From: Brevirhabdus sp. | GTDB taxonomy: Bacteria > Pseudomonadota > Alphaproteobacteria > Rhodobacterales > Rhodobacteraceae | DNA length: 64,000 nucleotides | Direction: 5' to 3' | Assembly: GCA_024637315.1 (NCBI GenBank) | Contig: JAGXFH010000034.1 | Coordinates: 248,001-312,000, forward strand | Part shown: positions 35,655 to 48,163 of the stretch, in pieces | How the letters are laid out: each line of letters begins with the position of its first letter | Position numbering within the stretch: the stretch's first letter is position 1 | Made by a program: the position numbers and the translations under genes | Notes under the pieces: model-generated | What the model was told of the DNA's origin: nothing | Databases searched by the model: none | The model's input: only the letters and a program-made list of their open reading frames with translations

Positions 35655-38315
35655 TCAACCCTCCAAGATCTTCTCGGCCGCTTCGATCGCGGCCTTCGCA
35701 TTCGAGACATCCACCCCGCCGCCCTGCGCCATATCGGGCCGACCGCCGCCACCCTTTCCGCCAAGCTCGGCCACCGCCGCGCGCAACAGGTCGACGGCCG
35801 ACACCCTTGAAGTCAGGTCGTCCGTGACCCCCGCCGCGACCGCCGCCTTGCCGCCGGTATCGGCGATCAGCAGCACCGCGCCGGTTCCCAGGCGGGCCTT
35901 GTGATCGTCGATGAGGCTGGGCAGATCCTTTCCCGAGACCCCCGAAACAACTTGAGCAATGAAGTCTATTCCATTGATCGTCCTTGTATTATCTTCGATT
36001 GCTGTGGTCACGCCACCGCCCATGGCCAATTCTCGTCTTAGTTGCGCGACTTCGTTCTGCAGGGCCCTGCGGTCGTCCATCAACGCCCGCACCCGCTCTG
36101 TCAGTTCACCCGGCTGTGCCTTCAGCAGTCCCGAAACATCCGACAAAACCTTGGAATTCCTGGACAAGTATGCCAGCGCCGCCTCACCAGTCAGCGCCTC
36201 GATCCGACGGACGCCTGCAGAGGACGCACTGTCGCCCAGCACCACACAAAGCCCGATATCGCCCGTCTGCCGGACATGAGTGCCGCCGCAAAGCTCGATC
36301 GACCAGGTCTTGCCGTCGAGCCCCTTGCCGGTGTCGGCATGACCCATTGATACGACGCGAACCTCGTCCCCGTATTTCTCGCCGAAGAGAGCCTGCGCGC
36401 CGATCGCACGGGCGTCGTCGGGGGTCATGATGCGGGTCTCGACCGGACTGTTCTGGCGGATGAACCGATTCACATCGGCCTCGACCTCTGCCAGTTCCTG
36501 GGCCGTCAGTGCGCTTGTATGCGAGAAATCGAACCGCAAACGGTCCTCTGCATTCAGCGAACCGCGCTGTGCCACATGATCGCCCAGCCGATCCCGCAGC
36601 GACTCGTGCAGCAGGTGCGTGGCCGAATGGTTGGCCCGGATAGCGGTTCGCCGGGCATGATCCACTTCGAGCACGGCGCCCTCGCCCCGGGCGAGCGTGC
36701 CCTTGGTAACCTCGGCGAAATGGATGAACACGCCGGCAACTTTCCTTGTGTCGGTGATGCGCGCCGCGCCCGCATCTGTCGTCAGGGTTCCGCTATCGCC
36801 AACCTGTCCGCCCGCCTCGGCGTAGAATGGAGTCTGATTCACAACGATTTGCACCGTCTCACCGACCTTGGCGGTGTCGACAGTGTCGCCGTTGTGCACG
36901 ATCGCCACAATCTGGGCCTCCGCTTTTTCGGTGTCGTAGCCGAGGAACTCTGTCACGCCCTTTGATTCGGCGATGTCGAACCAGACAGACGCATCCGCCG
37001 TTTCGCCCGAACCGGCCCAAGCGGCCCGCGCCTTGGCCTTTTGCTCGGCCATGGCGGTCTCGAAGCCGGCGGTATCGACACCCCGCCCCTGTTCGCGCAG
37101 CGCATCCTGCGTCAGGTCAAGCGGAAAACCGTAAGTGTCGTAAAGCTTGAAGGCGGCCCGGCCCGGCAACTCGGAGCCTTCCGGCAAGTCGGCAATTTCG
37201 TCCTCGAGCAGCTTGAGGCCACGATCGAGCGTTTGCTTGAAGCGGGTCTCCTCCAGCTTCAACGTTTCCTCGATCATCGACTGGCCGCGGCGCAATTCGG
37301 GATACGCCTGGCCCATCTGCGCAACCAGCGTCGGCACCAGGCGGTGCATCACCGGATCCTTCGCCCCCAAAAGATGCGCATGCCGCATCGCGCGGCGCAT
37401 GATCCGGCGCAACACATAACCGCGGCCCTCGTTCGACGGCATCACACCATCGGCCATGAGAAACGAGGTAGAGCGCAGATGGTCGGCAATCACACGGTGA
37501 TGCACGTTGCCCGGCCCGTCGGCATCCTGGCTGGTCGCATGCGCCGAAGCCTCGATCAAAGCCCGCATCGTGTCGGTGTCGTAATTGTCGTGCTTCCCTT
37601 GCAACAGCGCGCCGACACGTTCGAGACCCATGCCGGTATCGATCGACTGCATGTCGAGCGGCCGCATCGTGCCATCTTCGAACTGCTCGTTCTGCATGAA
37701 AACGAGGTTCCAGATCTCGATGAACCGGTCGCCATCCTCATTCGGGCTGCCCGGCGGGCCACCCCAGATATGATCACCATGATCGTAGAAAATCTCGGTA
37801 CAGGGGCCACAGGGGCCGGTCGGACCCATCATCCAGAAATTGTCGTTGGTGGCGATGCGGATGATCCGATCGTCCGGCAATCCGGCGACCTTCTTCCAGA
37901 TCGCCGCGGCTTCGTCATCGGTATGATAGATCGTGACCAGCAACCGGTCCTTGTCGATGCCAAATTCATTGGTCAGCAGCTCCCAGGCATAGGGAATGGC
38001 GTTTTCCTTGAAGTAATCCCCGAATGAGAAATTTCCCAGCATCTCGAAAAAGGTGTGGTGCCGCGCGGTATAGCCGACATTGTCGAGATCGTTGTGCTTG
38101 CCGCCGGCACGAACGCATTTCTGCGCCGTGGTCGCGCGTGTGTAATCGCGATGTTCGACACCTGTGAACAGGTTCTTGAATTGAACCATGCCCGAATTGG
38201 TGAACATCAGCGTCGGGTCGTTGCGCGGAACAAGCGGAGAGCTTTCGACGATGCGGTGATCGTTTCGCTCGAAATAGTTCAGAAATGTGGACCGGATATC
38301 GTTGAGGCTGGCCAT
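35655..38315 (-). CDS. alaS: Alanyl-tRNA synthetase
   Basis: The 886-residue enzyme has the class II catalytic domain ([20 protein letters not shown] at about 28-47, [20 protein letters not shown] near 85), the editing domain with [14 protein letters not shown] near 568 and [14 protein letters not shown] near 668, and a C-terminal Ala domain ending [14 protein letters not shown]. All the zinc and editing residues (HxxxH, CxxxH) are present. It lies between recA and the DUF1330 gene, both on the same strand. Confidence 0.98.
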   Translation of the reverse strand: MASLNDIRSTFLNYFERNDHRIVESSPLVPRNDPTLMFTNSGMVQFKNLFTGVEHRDYTRATTAQKCVRAGGKHNDLDNVGYTARHHTFFEMLGNFSFGDYFKENAIPYAWELLTNEFGIDKDRLLVTIYHTDDEAAAIWKKVAGLPDDRIIRIATNDNFWMMGPTGPCGPCTEIFYDHGDHIWGGPPGSPNEDGDRFIEIWNLVFMQNEQFEDGTMRPLDMQSIDTGMGLERVGALLQGKHDNYDTDTMRALIEASAHATSQDADGPGNVHHRVIADHLRSTSFLMADGVMPSNEGRGYVLRRIMRRAMRHAHLLGAKDPVMHRLVPTLVAQMGQAYPELRRGQSMIEETLKLEETRFKQTLDRGLKLLEDEIADLPEGSELPGRAAFKLYDTYGFPLDLTQDALREQGRGVDTAGFETAMAEQKAKARAAWAGSGETADASVWFDIAESKGVTEFLGYDTEKAEAQIVAIVHNGDTVDTAKVGETVQIVVNQTPFYAEAGGQVGDSGTLTTDAGAARITDTRKVAGVFIHFAEVTKGTLARGEGAVLEVDHARRTAIRANHSATHLLHESLRDRLGDHVAQRGSLNAEDRLRFDFSHTSALTAQELAEVEADVNRFIRQNSPVETRIMTPDDARAIGAQALFGEKYGDEVRVVSMGHADTGKGLDGKTWSIELCGGTHVRQTGDIGLCVVLGDSASSAGVRRIEALTGEAALAYLSRNSKVLSDVSGLLKAQPGELTERVRALMDDRRALQNEVAQLRRELAMGGGVTTAIEDNTRTINGIDFIAQVVSGVSGKDLPSLIDDHKARLGTGAVLLIADTGGKAAVAAGVTDDLTSRVSAVDLLRAAVAELGGKGGGGRPDMAQGGGVDVSNAKAAIEAAEKILEG

Positions 38316-38396
38316 GGATGCAATGGGCTTTCGGCTGGCGTTGCGAGGCGTCGATCCGGTTTATCGCCAAGGGTGAAGACTGTCTACACCAAGTCT

Positions 38397-38422
38397 AAAG
38401 GCCGGGTTGTGTCCCGGCCTTT
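38397..38422 (-). terminator. Intrinsic terminator after recA
   Basis: A 10-bp stem AAAGGCCGGG/CCCGGCCTTT with a six-base loop lies 22 bases after the recA stop. On the minus strand the run CCTTTAGACTT follows. It separates recA from alaS. Confidence 0.75.
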
Positions 38423-38443
38423 CCACTTGACGTCATCCGGGTG

Positions 38444-39535
38444 TCAGCCTTCGAATACCTCGTCGTCGGCCCCAGTCTCGACCGGCCCTTCCGGATCGGC
38501 GAGGTCGAACTCCAGCCCGTGGGCGGCACGGATCTTGTCTTCGATCTCGTTCGCAATACCGCTGTTTTCCTTTAAGTAGGATTTGGCGTTTTCACGCCCC
38601 TGGCCAATACGCTCATCGCCATAGCTGAACCAGGCACCGGACTTCTCGACCACGCCTGCCTTCACGCCAAGGTCAAGCAGCTCTCCGGTCTTCGAGATAC
38701 CCTCGCCGTACATGATGTCGAATTCGACCTGCTTGAAGGGTGGTGCCACCTTGTTCTTGACAACCTTGACGCGCGTCGTGTTGCCCACGACCTCATCGCG
38801 GTCCTTGATCGCACCGATGCGACGGATATCGAGGCGCACCGAGGAATAGAACTTCAGCGCGTTGCCGCCGGTCGTGGTTTCCGGGCTGCCGAACATGACG
38901 CCGATCTTCATGCGGATCTGATTGATGAAGATGACGGTGCATTTCGAACGGGAAATCGAACCGGTCAGCTTGCGCATCGCCTGGCTCATCAGCCTGGCGT
39001 GAACACCGACGCTGCTGTCGCCCATGTCGCCTTCAAGCTCGGATTTCGGCGTCAGCGCCGCGACCGAATCGACAACCACCATCGAAACCGCACCGGACCG
39101 CACCAGCGTATCGACGATCTCCAGCCCCTGCTCTCCGGTATCGGGCTGCGAGATCAGCAGTTCATCAAGATTGACGCCCAGTTTCCGGGCGTAGAGCGGA
39201 TCGAGGGCGTGCTCGGCGTCAACGAACGCGCAGACCCCGCCCTTCTTCTGTTCCTCGGCCACGCAATGCAGCGTCAAAGTGGTCTTGCCAGAGCTTTCCG
39301 GGCCATAGACTTCAACGATCCGCCCCTTGGGGATGCCGCCGATGCCCAGAGCAATGTCCAGACCGAGCGACCCGGTCGACGTCGACTCGATCTCTTGCAC
39401 CGGATTGTCGGCGCCGAGCCGCATGATCGAGCCCTTGCCAAACTGCCGCTCGATCTGCGCCAAAGCTGAATCGAGTGCTTTCTGCTTTTCGGTTTCGCGC
39501 TTGTCGGTCATGTTGAGAATACTTGCCGTGGCCAT
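38444..39535 (-). CDS. recA: Recombinase RecA
   Basis: RecA drives strand exchange and LexA cleavage. The 363-residue protein has [13 protein letters not shown] near 29, Walker [14 protein letters not shown] near 78, the DNA-binding L1/L2 loops around [16 protein letters not shown] and [20 protein letters not shown], and the acidic C-terminus [11 protein letters not shown]. The ATG at 39535 has AAGGAAG upstream. A LexA box at 39586-39600 and a well-formed terminator at 38397-38422 frame the gene. Confidence 0.98.
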   Translation of the reverse strand: MATASILNMTDKRETEKQKALDSALAQIERQFGKGSIMRLGADNPVQEIESTSTGSLGLDIALGIGGIPKGRIVEVYGPESSGKTTLTLHCVAEEQKKGGVCAFVDAEHALDPLYARKLGVNLDELLISQPDTGEQGLEIVDTLVRSGAVSMVVVDSVAALTPKSELEGDMGDSSVGVHARLMSQAMRKLTGSISRSKCTVIFINQIRMKIGVMFGSPETTTGGNALKFYSSVRLDIRRIGAIKDRDEVVGNTTRVKVVKNKVAPPFKQVEFDIMYGEGISKTGELLDLGVKAGVVEKSGAWFSYGDERIGQGRENAKSYLKENSGIANEIEDKIRAAHGLEFDLADPEGPVETGADDEVFEG

Positions 39536-39585
39536 TGTTTCGCTTCCTTATTTCATACCCCGTCCGGGGCGGCAATCCTGCTGAT

Positions 39586-39600
39586 GTTCGCCTCTTGTTC
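39586..39600. promoter_or_regulatory. LexA (SOS) box of recA
   Basis: GTTCGCCTCTTGTTC is an exact GTTC-N7-GTTC direct repeat, the SOS operator type of alphaproteobacteria, about 50 bases upstream of the recA start. On the recA strand TTGAAA and CATAAG with a 17-bp spacer lie just before it and may be the promoter. Confidence 0.8.
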
Positions 39601-39747
39601 TCTAGGGACTTATGAGATCAAAAAGTGAACATTTCAAGCAAATTGTTCATGAGTCAGATTTGCATCCAGTGTTTAAGGAAACGTTGACGGCAACGGCCAA
39701 CCGCCGAAATTTTTGGCAGTTCGGGTAATGGCTGAAACAGAAAGCAT

Positions 39748-39789
39748 CGGAATTCGCACTCGAGCGCAGCGAGTGGCAGTCCAATTCCG
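39748..39789 (-). other. Imperfect hairpin downstream of cckA
   Basis: CGGAATT and CACTCG pair with CGAGTG and AATTCCG across 42 bases, between the cckA stop (39815) and the recA promoter. No T-run follows, so it may be a weak terminator or a processing site. The remaining bases of the recA-cckA gap (39536-39814) hold the SOS box and no gene. Confidence 0.35.
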
Positions 39790-39814
39790 ATTCAACGTTT
39801 TCTTCCGAAACGCT

Positions 39815-42124
39815 CTAATGGATCTGGTTCTGTACCGTCGCCGTCAGTTCGCTCAACGAGAATGGCTTAGGCAGGAAGACAGAGTTTGGTATGCGGGCCT
39901 GCTGTTCGGCAAAACTCTCTTCGGCATAGCCCGACACGAAGACCACCTTGACGCCGGGCCGGTCCTCAAGCGCCTTGGCCACCCAGCTTGGGCCGTCCAT
40001 GCCGGGCATGATGACATCGGTCACGAAAACGTCGATGTTCAGCGACAGGTCTTCCAGCGTCTTGAGCGCCTCCTCGGCATTCTCCGCTTCCAGAACGGTG
40101 TAGCCGCGCATCCGCAAGGCGCGCGAGGCGAAGGTTCGCACGGGGGCCTCGTCCTCGACGAGAAGGACAACACCGCCAGAGTGGGAATGCGTCGGTCTTG
40201 GCAGCACGTGCGGCATTTCGACGGGCACGGTCTCGACCGGCGTATGAGCCGGGAAGAACAGTGTGAATTCGGTGCCGTTCCCGACAACGCTGTCAGCAAA
40301 GATGAAGCCGCCGGTCTGCTTCACGATGCCGTAAGCCATCGACAGCCCAAGGCCGGTGCCCTCGCCCGTGCGCTTGGTGGTGTAAAACGGCTCGAATATC
40401 TTCTGCAGTTTGTCGGGGGCGATGCCGACACCTTGATCGGAAACCGAGACCACGACGTATTTGCCGGGCGGCACGGTGGCGCGATCGCGTTCATAGGGCT
40501 CTGCAAGAACTTCGACGCGGGTTTCGATCCTCACCTCGCCGCCGTCGGGCATCGCATCGCGCGCGTTGACGACAAGGTTCATGATCACCTGTTCCAATTG
40601 CCGCTTGTCGGCGCGAATGGTATGCGCCTCGGCATCATGGTTGAGCGACAAGGTGACCCGTTCCCCCACGAGCCGCCCCAGAAGGTGCGCGAGATCGTCC
40701 ATGACCTCGCAAATCTCGATCACTTCGGGTTGTAGCGTCTGCTTGCGCGAGAATGCGAGCAATTGGCCGACGAGGCTTGCGGCGCGATTGGCGTTCTGAT
40801 GGATCTGCACCAGATCGCCGAAGTCCTGATCACCCTGATCGTGACGCAGCAACAGCAGGTCGCAATGACCGCTGATCGCTGTCAACAGGTTGTTGAAATC
40901 ATGTGCAACGCCGCCGGCCAACTGCCCGATGGCCTGCATCTTCTGGCTCTGGATGAACTGCGCCTCAAGCGTCTTGAGCTTGGTCGCGTCGTGCAGGACC
41001 GCGACAAGCAGGGTCGAGCCATTCTCCACGATCGGCGTCAGCGAGATCTGGAAATACACTTCCTTCGATTGCCGGGAAGCACGGACGAACTCGGATTTCT
41101 GCTCCCCGATGGAGTTCGCCGAGGCTGCGAGCCAGTCGACAACCGGGCGGCCAAGACCTTCGACGAGATCGCCAAGAAACGCGCCCTGAGCCTGGTCGAG
41201 TGCAAGAAGTTGCCGGGCCGGCCGGTTGCACAGCAATATCTCGCCGCTTGGCGCGACCTTGAGCAACGGCACAGGCAGTTCATCGAACAAGTCCCAGTCC
41301 TTGGGATTGCCGGTTGAGGTGCCGGTATGCGGCAGCAGATAGATTTCTCGCCGACCGACAATGCTTTCGAGTATGCAGACCTGGGCGAAAACCTTGCCGC
41401 CGATCCCGGCGATTTCGTGCACCTCTCCCGGCCGCAGCGGCAGGTCGTTGAAAATCCTGTCGAGCGTCGCTTCCCTGCCGCCCAGAAGTCGGCGCAGGGT
41501 GTCGTTCATGAACAAGACCGTCCCCGACTTGCTGACAGTCATCATCGGCAAGCTGATGCCTTCGGCATGACGACCAGGATTCGACCGCTCGACGATATCC
41601 TCGAGCCTCCAAAGGAACCCGTTTTCGCCGATCTGATGGACCGACAGCCGCAAATGGCCCCGCCGCATCACGACATCTTCGCGCGCTGCCCCTTTTGCCA
41701 GCGCCTTGTTTTGCAGCCGGTACAAAGTCGCCGCAGGTGACGCGAAGAGATCGCCGAGCGTGGCGACAAGCGTATCCCCCTCGGCCGAGGAGAACCGTTG
41801 CTTGGCGGCCTTGTTGCGATAACCGATCACGCCTTCCCGGTCGGTCGTGAAGCTGGGCGATGCATCGAGTTCGACAAAGTCCGAGATGGTCCTGTGCAAT
41901 GACTTCTGCGCCCTGACGTTGCGATGACTGAGCATTTGCACCAGCAATGTCGCGGCCAGCAGCGTTGTTCCTGCTGCCAAAAGGAACAATCCCAGCGTGG
42001 TGTTCGGGCTGTAGAGGGCTGCAGCCAATACGCAGACAGACAGCGCCAGCAAATAGCCAAGCCGCGGCGCCAAAGTGATTGCCTTGGTTGTCAGCGGATG
42101 CCTGGACAGGGCCGGATGCGACAC
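39815..42124 (-). CDS. cckA: Cell-cycle hybrid histidine kinase CckA
   Basis: CckA heads the CckA-ChpT-CtrA phosphorelay. The 769-residue protein has two N-terminal membrane spans (YLLALSVCVLAAALYSP, GLFLLAAGTTLLAATLLVQM), PAS-like domains from about 90 to 370, the HisKA box AGGVAHDFNNLLTAISGHCD near 400, the ATPase N and G boxes (NLVVNARDAMPDGGEV, GTGLGLSMAYGIVKQTGG), and a C-terminal receiver with FVTDVIMPGMDGPSW carrying the phosphorylatable aspartate. It starts at GTG with GGGAGG upstream. HDFNNLL and the receiver fusion are typical of CckA. Confidence 0.93.
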   Translation of the reverse strand: MSHPALSRHPLTTKAITLAPRLGYLLALSVCVLAAALYSPNTTLGLFLLAAGTTLLAATLLVQMLSHRNVRAQKSLHRTISDFVELDASPSFTTDREGVIGYRNKAAKQRFSSAEGDTLVATLGDLFASPAATLYRLQNKALAKGAAREDVVMRRGHLRLSVHQIGENGFLWRLEDIVERSNPGRHAEGISLPMMTVSKSGTVLFMNDTLRRLLGGREATLDRIFNDLPLRPGEVHEIAGIGGKVFAQVCILESIVGRREIYLLPHTGTSTGNPKDWDLFDELPVPLLKVAPSGEILLCNRPARQLLALDQAQGAFLGDLVEGLGRPVVDWLAASANSIGEQKSEFVRASRQSKEVYFQISLTPIVENGSTLLVAVLHDATKLKTLEAQFIQSQKMQAIGQLAGGVAHDFNNLLTAISGHCDLLLLRHDQGDQDFGDLVQIHQNANRAASLVGQLLAFSRKQTLQPEVIEICEVMDDLAHLLGRLVGERVTLSLNHDAEAHTIRADKRQLEQVIMNLVVNARDAMPDGGEVRIETRVEVLAEPYERDRATVPPGKYVVVSVSDQGVGIAPDKLQKIFEPFYTTKRTGEGTGLGLSMAYGIVKQTGGFIFADSVVGNGTEFTLFFPAHTPVETVPVEMPHVLPRPTHSHSGGVVLLVEDEAPVRTFASRALRMRGYTVLEAENAEEALKTLEDLSLNIDVFVTDVIMPGMDGPSWVAKALEDRPGVKVVFVSGYAEESFAEQQARIPNSVFLPKPFSLSELTATVQNQIH

Positions 42125-42174
42125 TGAAGCCTCCCAATTACGATTCTACACTTGGGCATTTCGCAGTGAAATCG

Positions 42175-42189
42175 TTAATCGGGGCTTAA
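42175..42189. promoter_or_regulatory. CtrA-type site upstream of cckA
   Basis: TTAATCGGGGCTTAA is an exact TTAA-N7-TTAA, the CtrA consensus spacing, 51 bases before the cckA start codon. This is a direct observation; binding is inferred. Confidence 0.55.
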
Positions 42190-42229
42190 GGTCCGCTCAT
42201 GCACAACTAAAGGTTGTTTAATATTGTAT

Positions 42230-43399
42230 TCATCCGCGCGTCAATAGAGCGATGTAGAAGCCGTCGCCCCCCTCAAGCGGCGTCAGCCGCCGATCGGCCG
42301 CCATCGACCAGTCCGGATGCCGCGACAGGAACTGCGCGATCTGCGTGTGGTTTTCGGAGGCCAGCAGCGAGCATGTCGCATAGGCAAGCAGACCCGACGG
42401 CGCGACCAGTGCGGCCGCGTCATCAAGGATCTGCGCCTGAACCGCCTGCAACTCGCCCAGCCGACCGGGTGTAAGCGTCCATTTTGCCTCGGGCGACCGC
42501 CGCCAGGCGCCGCTGCCGGAACAAGGGACATCGCAGAGGACAAGGTCGTTTTCCGCAGGCTCCAGCAGGGTCTTGTCTTCTGCCAGCGTGATCTCGACCC
42601 CGGCTCGACTGGCCCGTTCCGGCAGATCACGCATCCGCGCCGGGCTGGCATCATGGGCGGTGATCTCGATATCCGCCCGCGCCGCCATGGCAAGGCTCTT
42701 GCCGCCGCCGCCGGCACAATAATCCAGGACTTTCATGCCATTACGAAGCGGAATGAACTGCATGACCGCTTGCGAAGCGGCGTCTTGCAATTCGATCCGA
42801 CCGTCGAGATATGCCGGGCTTGCCTGAACCCGCCGGGGGTTGCCTGTGACCTCGAGGGCGGTAGGCGAAAGCGGGTGCGGCCGGGTGATGATGTCGGCCG
42901 CGGCGAGTTCTTCGACAACCTCCGGGACCGTCGTCTTGCGCAGGTTCACGCGCAGAAAAACCGGCGCGCGCGATTGCAAGGCGGTCAGGACTGCGGTGGT
43001 CTGATCACCGAGGCTCGCGGAGAGCTCGGGCCAGAGCCAATCGGGGCAATCCAGCCGAACCGCCTCGGGCGCGGCCTCGATCGGGGCCGCGGTCCGCTCT
43101 TCCTCGGTCAGCGGCGCGGGGGCAAATCGGTCGCCGGTGAAGGTCGTGTCGGGATCGAGCCCGGCCGCGCGACATGCGCCGATCATCAGGCCGCGTCCGG
43201 TCTCGGCCCCGCCGCGCCAGGCGAAAGAGCGGCGACAGCGCTGCGCGTCGAACACATGATCGCGGATCGCGGCGCGGTCGCCCGAGCCTGCATAGCGATT
43301 TGACCGTGCCCATCGGGTCAGGACCTGTTCACTGGCGCCGCCCGCAAGGATCAGATCGAGGATCTCGATCGCCGCTGAGACGCGCGCAGAAGGCGTCAT
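42230..43399 (-). CDS. RsmB-type rRNA (cytosine-C5) methyltransferase
   Basis: The 389-residue protein has the SAM-binding VLDYCAGGGGKSLAMAAR near 230, motif IV DVPCSGSGAWRRSPEAKW near 300 with the PC dipeptide, and motif VI YATCSLLASENHTQI near 345 with the catalytic cysteine. These are the NOL1/NOP2/Sun (RsmB, COG0144) features. The NusB-type N-terminal domain of full RsmB is present only in reduced form. It probably methylates 16S rRNA. It is read towards cckA, 105 bases away. Confidence 0.87.
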   Translation of the reverse strand: MTPSARVSAAIEILDLILAGGASEQVLTRWARSNRYAGSGDRAAIRDHVFDAQRCRRSFAWRGGAETGRGLMIGACRAAGLDPDTTFTGDRFAPAPLTEEERTAAPIEAAPEAVRLDCPDWLWPELSASLGDQTTAVLTALQSRAPVFLRVNLRKTTVPEVVEELAAADIITRPHPLSPTALEVTGNPRRVQASPAYLDGRIELQDAASQAVMQFIPLRNGMKVLDYCAGGGGKSLAMAARADIEITAHDASPARMRDLPERASRAGVEITLAEDKTLLEPAENDLVLCDVPCSGSGAWRRSPEAKWTLTPGRLGELQAVQAQILDDAAALVAPSGLLAYATCSLLASENHTQIAQFLSRHPDWSMAADRRLTPLEGGDGFYIALLTRG

Positions 43400-43450
43400 G
43401 CCCGGAAGTCTGGGCGTTGCTTCAATGTCGGCGCGTAATCCATTGTAAAG

Positions 43451-45971
<2,521 letters not shown>

Positions 45972-46075
45972 CGATCACCCCTTAATTGTTTTGCCTGTTG
46001 TGCCAAGGATCGCCACGAATACAGGCGTCATCCTGCGCCAGAACCCCAACGCCACCGCCCTGTGGCCTTCGCGCC

Positions 46076-46858
46076 CTATCCCGGCACGGCGCGTTTCCGC
46101 GCCACAGCGGCGACCTGACGCATCCATGACGACAGCCCGAAAACATCCGATCCGGCGCCGATGAACCGGACGCCGGACCGGGCATGGCGGGCGATGTGAT
46201 CCGGCTCGAAGACGATGATGCCGACCGCTTTTCCAGCCGCGCGAATGCGCGTCGTCATGTCGTCGATCGCCTCCAGAACCTCGGGCGCATCCGTCACTCC
46301 GCCAAATCCCATATCGGTGGAAAGATCCGCCGGACCGATGAAAACGCAATCGACGCCCTCTGTCGCGGCGATGGCGTCGATATTGTCGTGCGCGGCGCGG
46401 CTTTCGGCCTGAACGATCAGGCAGATCTCGTCGTTGGCGTTGGCGGGATAGTCCGGCTGGGCGTTGTAACCCGAGGCGCGCACCACCGCCGCCCCCATCC
46501 CCCGGATGCCGGCCGGGGCATAGCGCACGGCGCGCACCAGCCGCGCGGCATCCTCGGCGGTGTCGACCATCGGCACGAGGATGCTTTGCGCGCCAAGGTC
46601 GAGAACTTGCTTCAGCATCCAGACCTCGCCCGCCGGGACCCGGACGACCGGATGCGCCCCCTGCCCTTGCATCACCTGCAGTTGCGCCTCGATCGCCGTC
46701 GGGTCGTACGGCCCGTGCTCGCCGTCGATCAGGCACCAGTCAAATCCGGCACCGGCCGCGATCTCGGCCACCGTCCGGTCGCGCAGCCCAAGCCACATGC
46801 CGATCTGCATCTCGTCGCGCCGCAAGGCAGCCTTAAGCGGGTTCGTCGGAGCGGGCAT
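46076..46858 (-). CDS. HpcH/HpaI-family aldolase
   Basis: The 260-residue protein has QIGMWLGLRDRTVAEIAAGA near 17, FDWCLIDGEHGPYDPTAIE near 38, and LVPMVDTAEDAARLVRA near 95, with the metal-binding glutamate and aspartate in IVQAESRAA and CVFIGPADLSTDMG near 170. It matches 4-hydroxy-2-oxoheptanedioate or 2-keto-3-deoxy-sugar-acid aldolases of class II. The true substrate is uncertain. It stands alone, and the transporter downstream is not clearly linked. Confidence 0.88.
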   Translation of the reverse strand: MPAPTNPLKAALRRDEMQIGMWLGLRDRTVAEIAAGAGFDWCLIDGEHGPYDPTAIEAQLQVMQGQGAHPVVRVPAGEVWMLKQVLDLGAQSILVPMVDTAEDAARLVRAVRYAPAGIRGMGAAVVRASGYNAQPDYPANANDEICLIVQAESRAAHDNIDAIAATEGVDCVFIGPADLSTDMGFGGVTDAPEVLEAIDDMTTRIRAAGKAVGIIVFEPDHIARHARSGVRFIGAGSDVFGLSSWMRQVAAVARKRAVPG

Positions 46859-46950
46859 ATCCTCACCTCAATCGGAATGTTGCGTCACCATGGGTCCACC
46901 GTGCCGAAAGGTCAATTCGGCAAACCGACCGCCAGGACAATCCGCGCCCC

Positions 46951-46988
46951 GGCTTCTTTTCAGCCGAAATATCCCCGCCGGAGGCATC
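46951..46988 (-). repeat. Dispersed repeat copy 2 (CCG-GGGATATTT type)
   Basis: On the minus strand GATGCCTCCGGCGGGGATATTTCGG matches the word order of the copy at 35217-35254. It lies in the gap (46859-47053) between the aldolase gene and aglK, which holds no gene. Confidence 0.5.
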
Positions 46989-47053
46989 CGCACGCAGTGC
47001 GAAAAAGAGTAAATCCCGGCACCTTGTCGGGGTTTGCAATCGGTTGACGGTCC

Positions 47054-48142
47054 TCAGCGATAAAGCAGCGACCGGCCATCCGCGAAAAGGTGAACCTTTG
47101 CGGGCACCGCCCCCAGCCTTACATCCGTGTTGCGGAGTTCTCGGTGGATGCCGGGCAGCTTTGCGATCACCGGTTCGCGATCGCCCTCGGGGACGAAGTA
47201 AAGCTGCGTGACCTCACCCAGGGCCTCGGTGATGTTGACCTTGCCCGCATAGAGCGGCGTGCCCTCAGTGGCGGTCAGATCCTCGGGTCGGACGCCGACA
47301 TTCACCTTCCGGCCCTTGTCGCTGTCGGTGGTGGGAACGTCCGACACCGCAGTGCCACCGCCCTCGAGCTTCACGGTGGTCTGCGTGCCGGTCCTGGAGA
47401 CCTCGCCCGGAAGCAGGTTCATCGCGGGCGAGCCGATGAACTGGGCGACGAATTCATTCTCGGGACGCTCGTAAAGGTCCAGCGGGCTGCCGACTTGCGC
47501 GATCCCCTTGTTGGCCAGAACCACGATGCGGGTGGCAAGCGTCATCGCCTCGACCTGATCGTGGGTGACGTAGATCATCGTCGAGTCCGGCATCGACTCC
47601 TTGAGTTGCGCGATCTCGATCCGGGTAGCGACCCGCAAGGCCGCATCGAGGTTCGACAGCGGTTCGTCGAAGAGGTAGACCTTCGGGTCGCGCACGATCG
47701 ACCGGCCGATCGCCACTCGCTGGCGCTGGCCGCCGGACAGGGCTTTCGGCAACCGGTCCAGATACGGCTCCAGCTGAAGGATCTTCGCGGCCTTGTCCAC
47801 GGCGGCCTTGATCTCGGTCGGTGTTTTCTTGGCGATCTTCAGTGCGAAGGACATGTTGTCGCGCACTGTCATATGCGGGTAGAGCGCGTAGGACTGGAAC
47901 ACCATCGCGATGCCGCGCTGGCTGGGCGGCACGTCGTTCACCACCTGCCCGTCGATTTCCAGCGTGCCGCCGGTGATCTTTTCCAGCCCCGCAATCATCC
48001 GCAAAAGCGTGGACTTGCCGCATCCGGACGGCCCGACGAAGACGATCAGCTCGCCCGTCTCGATTTCGAGGTTGATGTCCTTCAGAACATCGACCGCGCC
48101 ACCATAGGTCTTGGCGACATTGCTCAGTTTCAGGTTCGCCAT
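47054..48142 (-). CDS. aglK: Alpha-glucoside ABC transporter ATPase
   Basis: The 362-residue MalK-type ATPase has Walker A GPSGCGKST near 38, LSGGQRQRVAIGRS near 134, Walker B VYLFDEPLSNLDA and YVTHDQVEAMTLA. A TOBE domain with GVRPEDLTATEG near 277 follows. AGGAGGG precedes the ATG. It is the last gene of aglEFGAK and energises uptake of alpha-glucosides such as sucrose, trehalose or maltose. It differs from the ATPase at 8377-9387 in its C-terminal domain. Confidence 0.94.
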   Translation of the reverse strand: MANLKLSNVAKTYGGAVDVLKDINLEIETGELIVFVGPSGCGKSTLLRMIAGLEKITGGTLEIDGQVVNDVPPSQRGIAMVFQSYALYPHMTVRDNMSFALKIAKKTPTEIKAAVDKAAKILQLEPYLDRLPKALSGGQRQRVAIGRSIVRDPKVYLFDEPLSNLDAALRVATRIEIAQLKESMPDSTMIYVTHDQVEAMTLATRIVVLANKGIAQVGSPLDLYERPENEFVAQFIGSPAMNLLPGEVSRTGTQTTVKLEGGGTAVSDVPTTDSDKGRKVNVGVRPEDLTATEGTPLYAGKVNITEALGEVTQLYFVPEGDREPVIAKLPGIHRELRNTDVRLGAVPAKVHLFADGRSLLYR

Positions 48143-48163
48143 GTATCCCTCCTGTTGATCCGA

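Noticed and set aside
39620-39660. GAAC-N14-GTTC palindrome upstream of recA, as a second LexA site
   Set aside because: Spacing and orientation differ from the alphaproteobacterial direct repeat; the true box is at 39586-39600.
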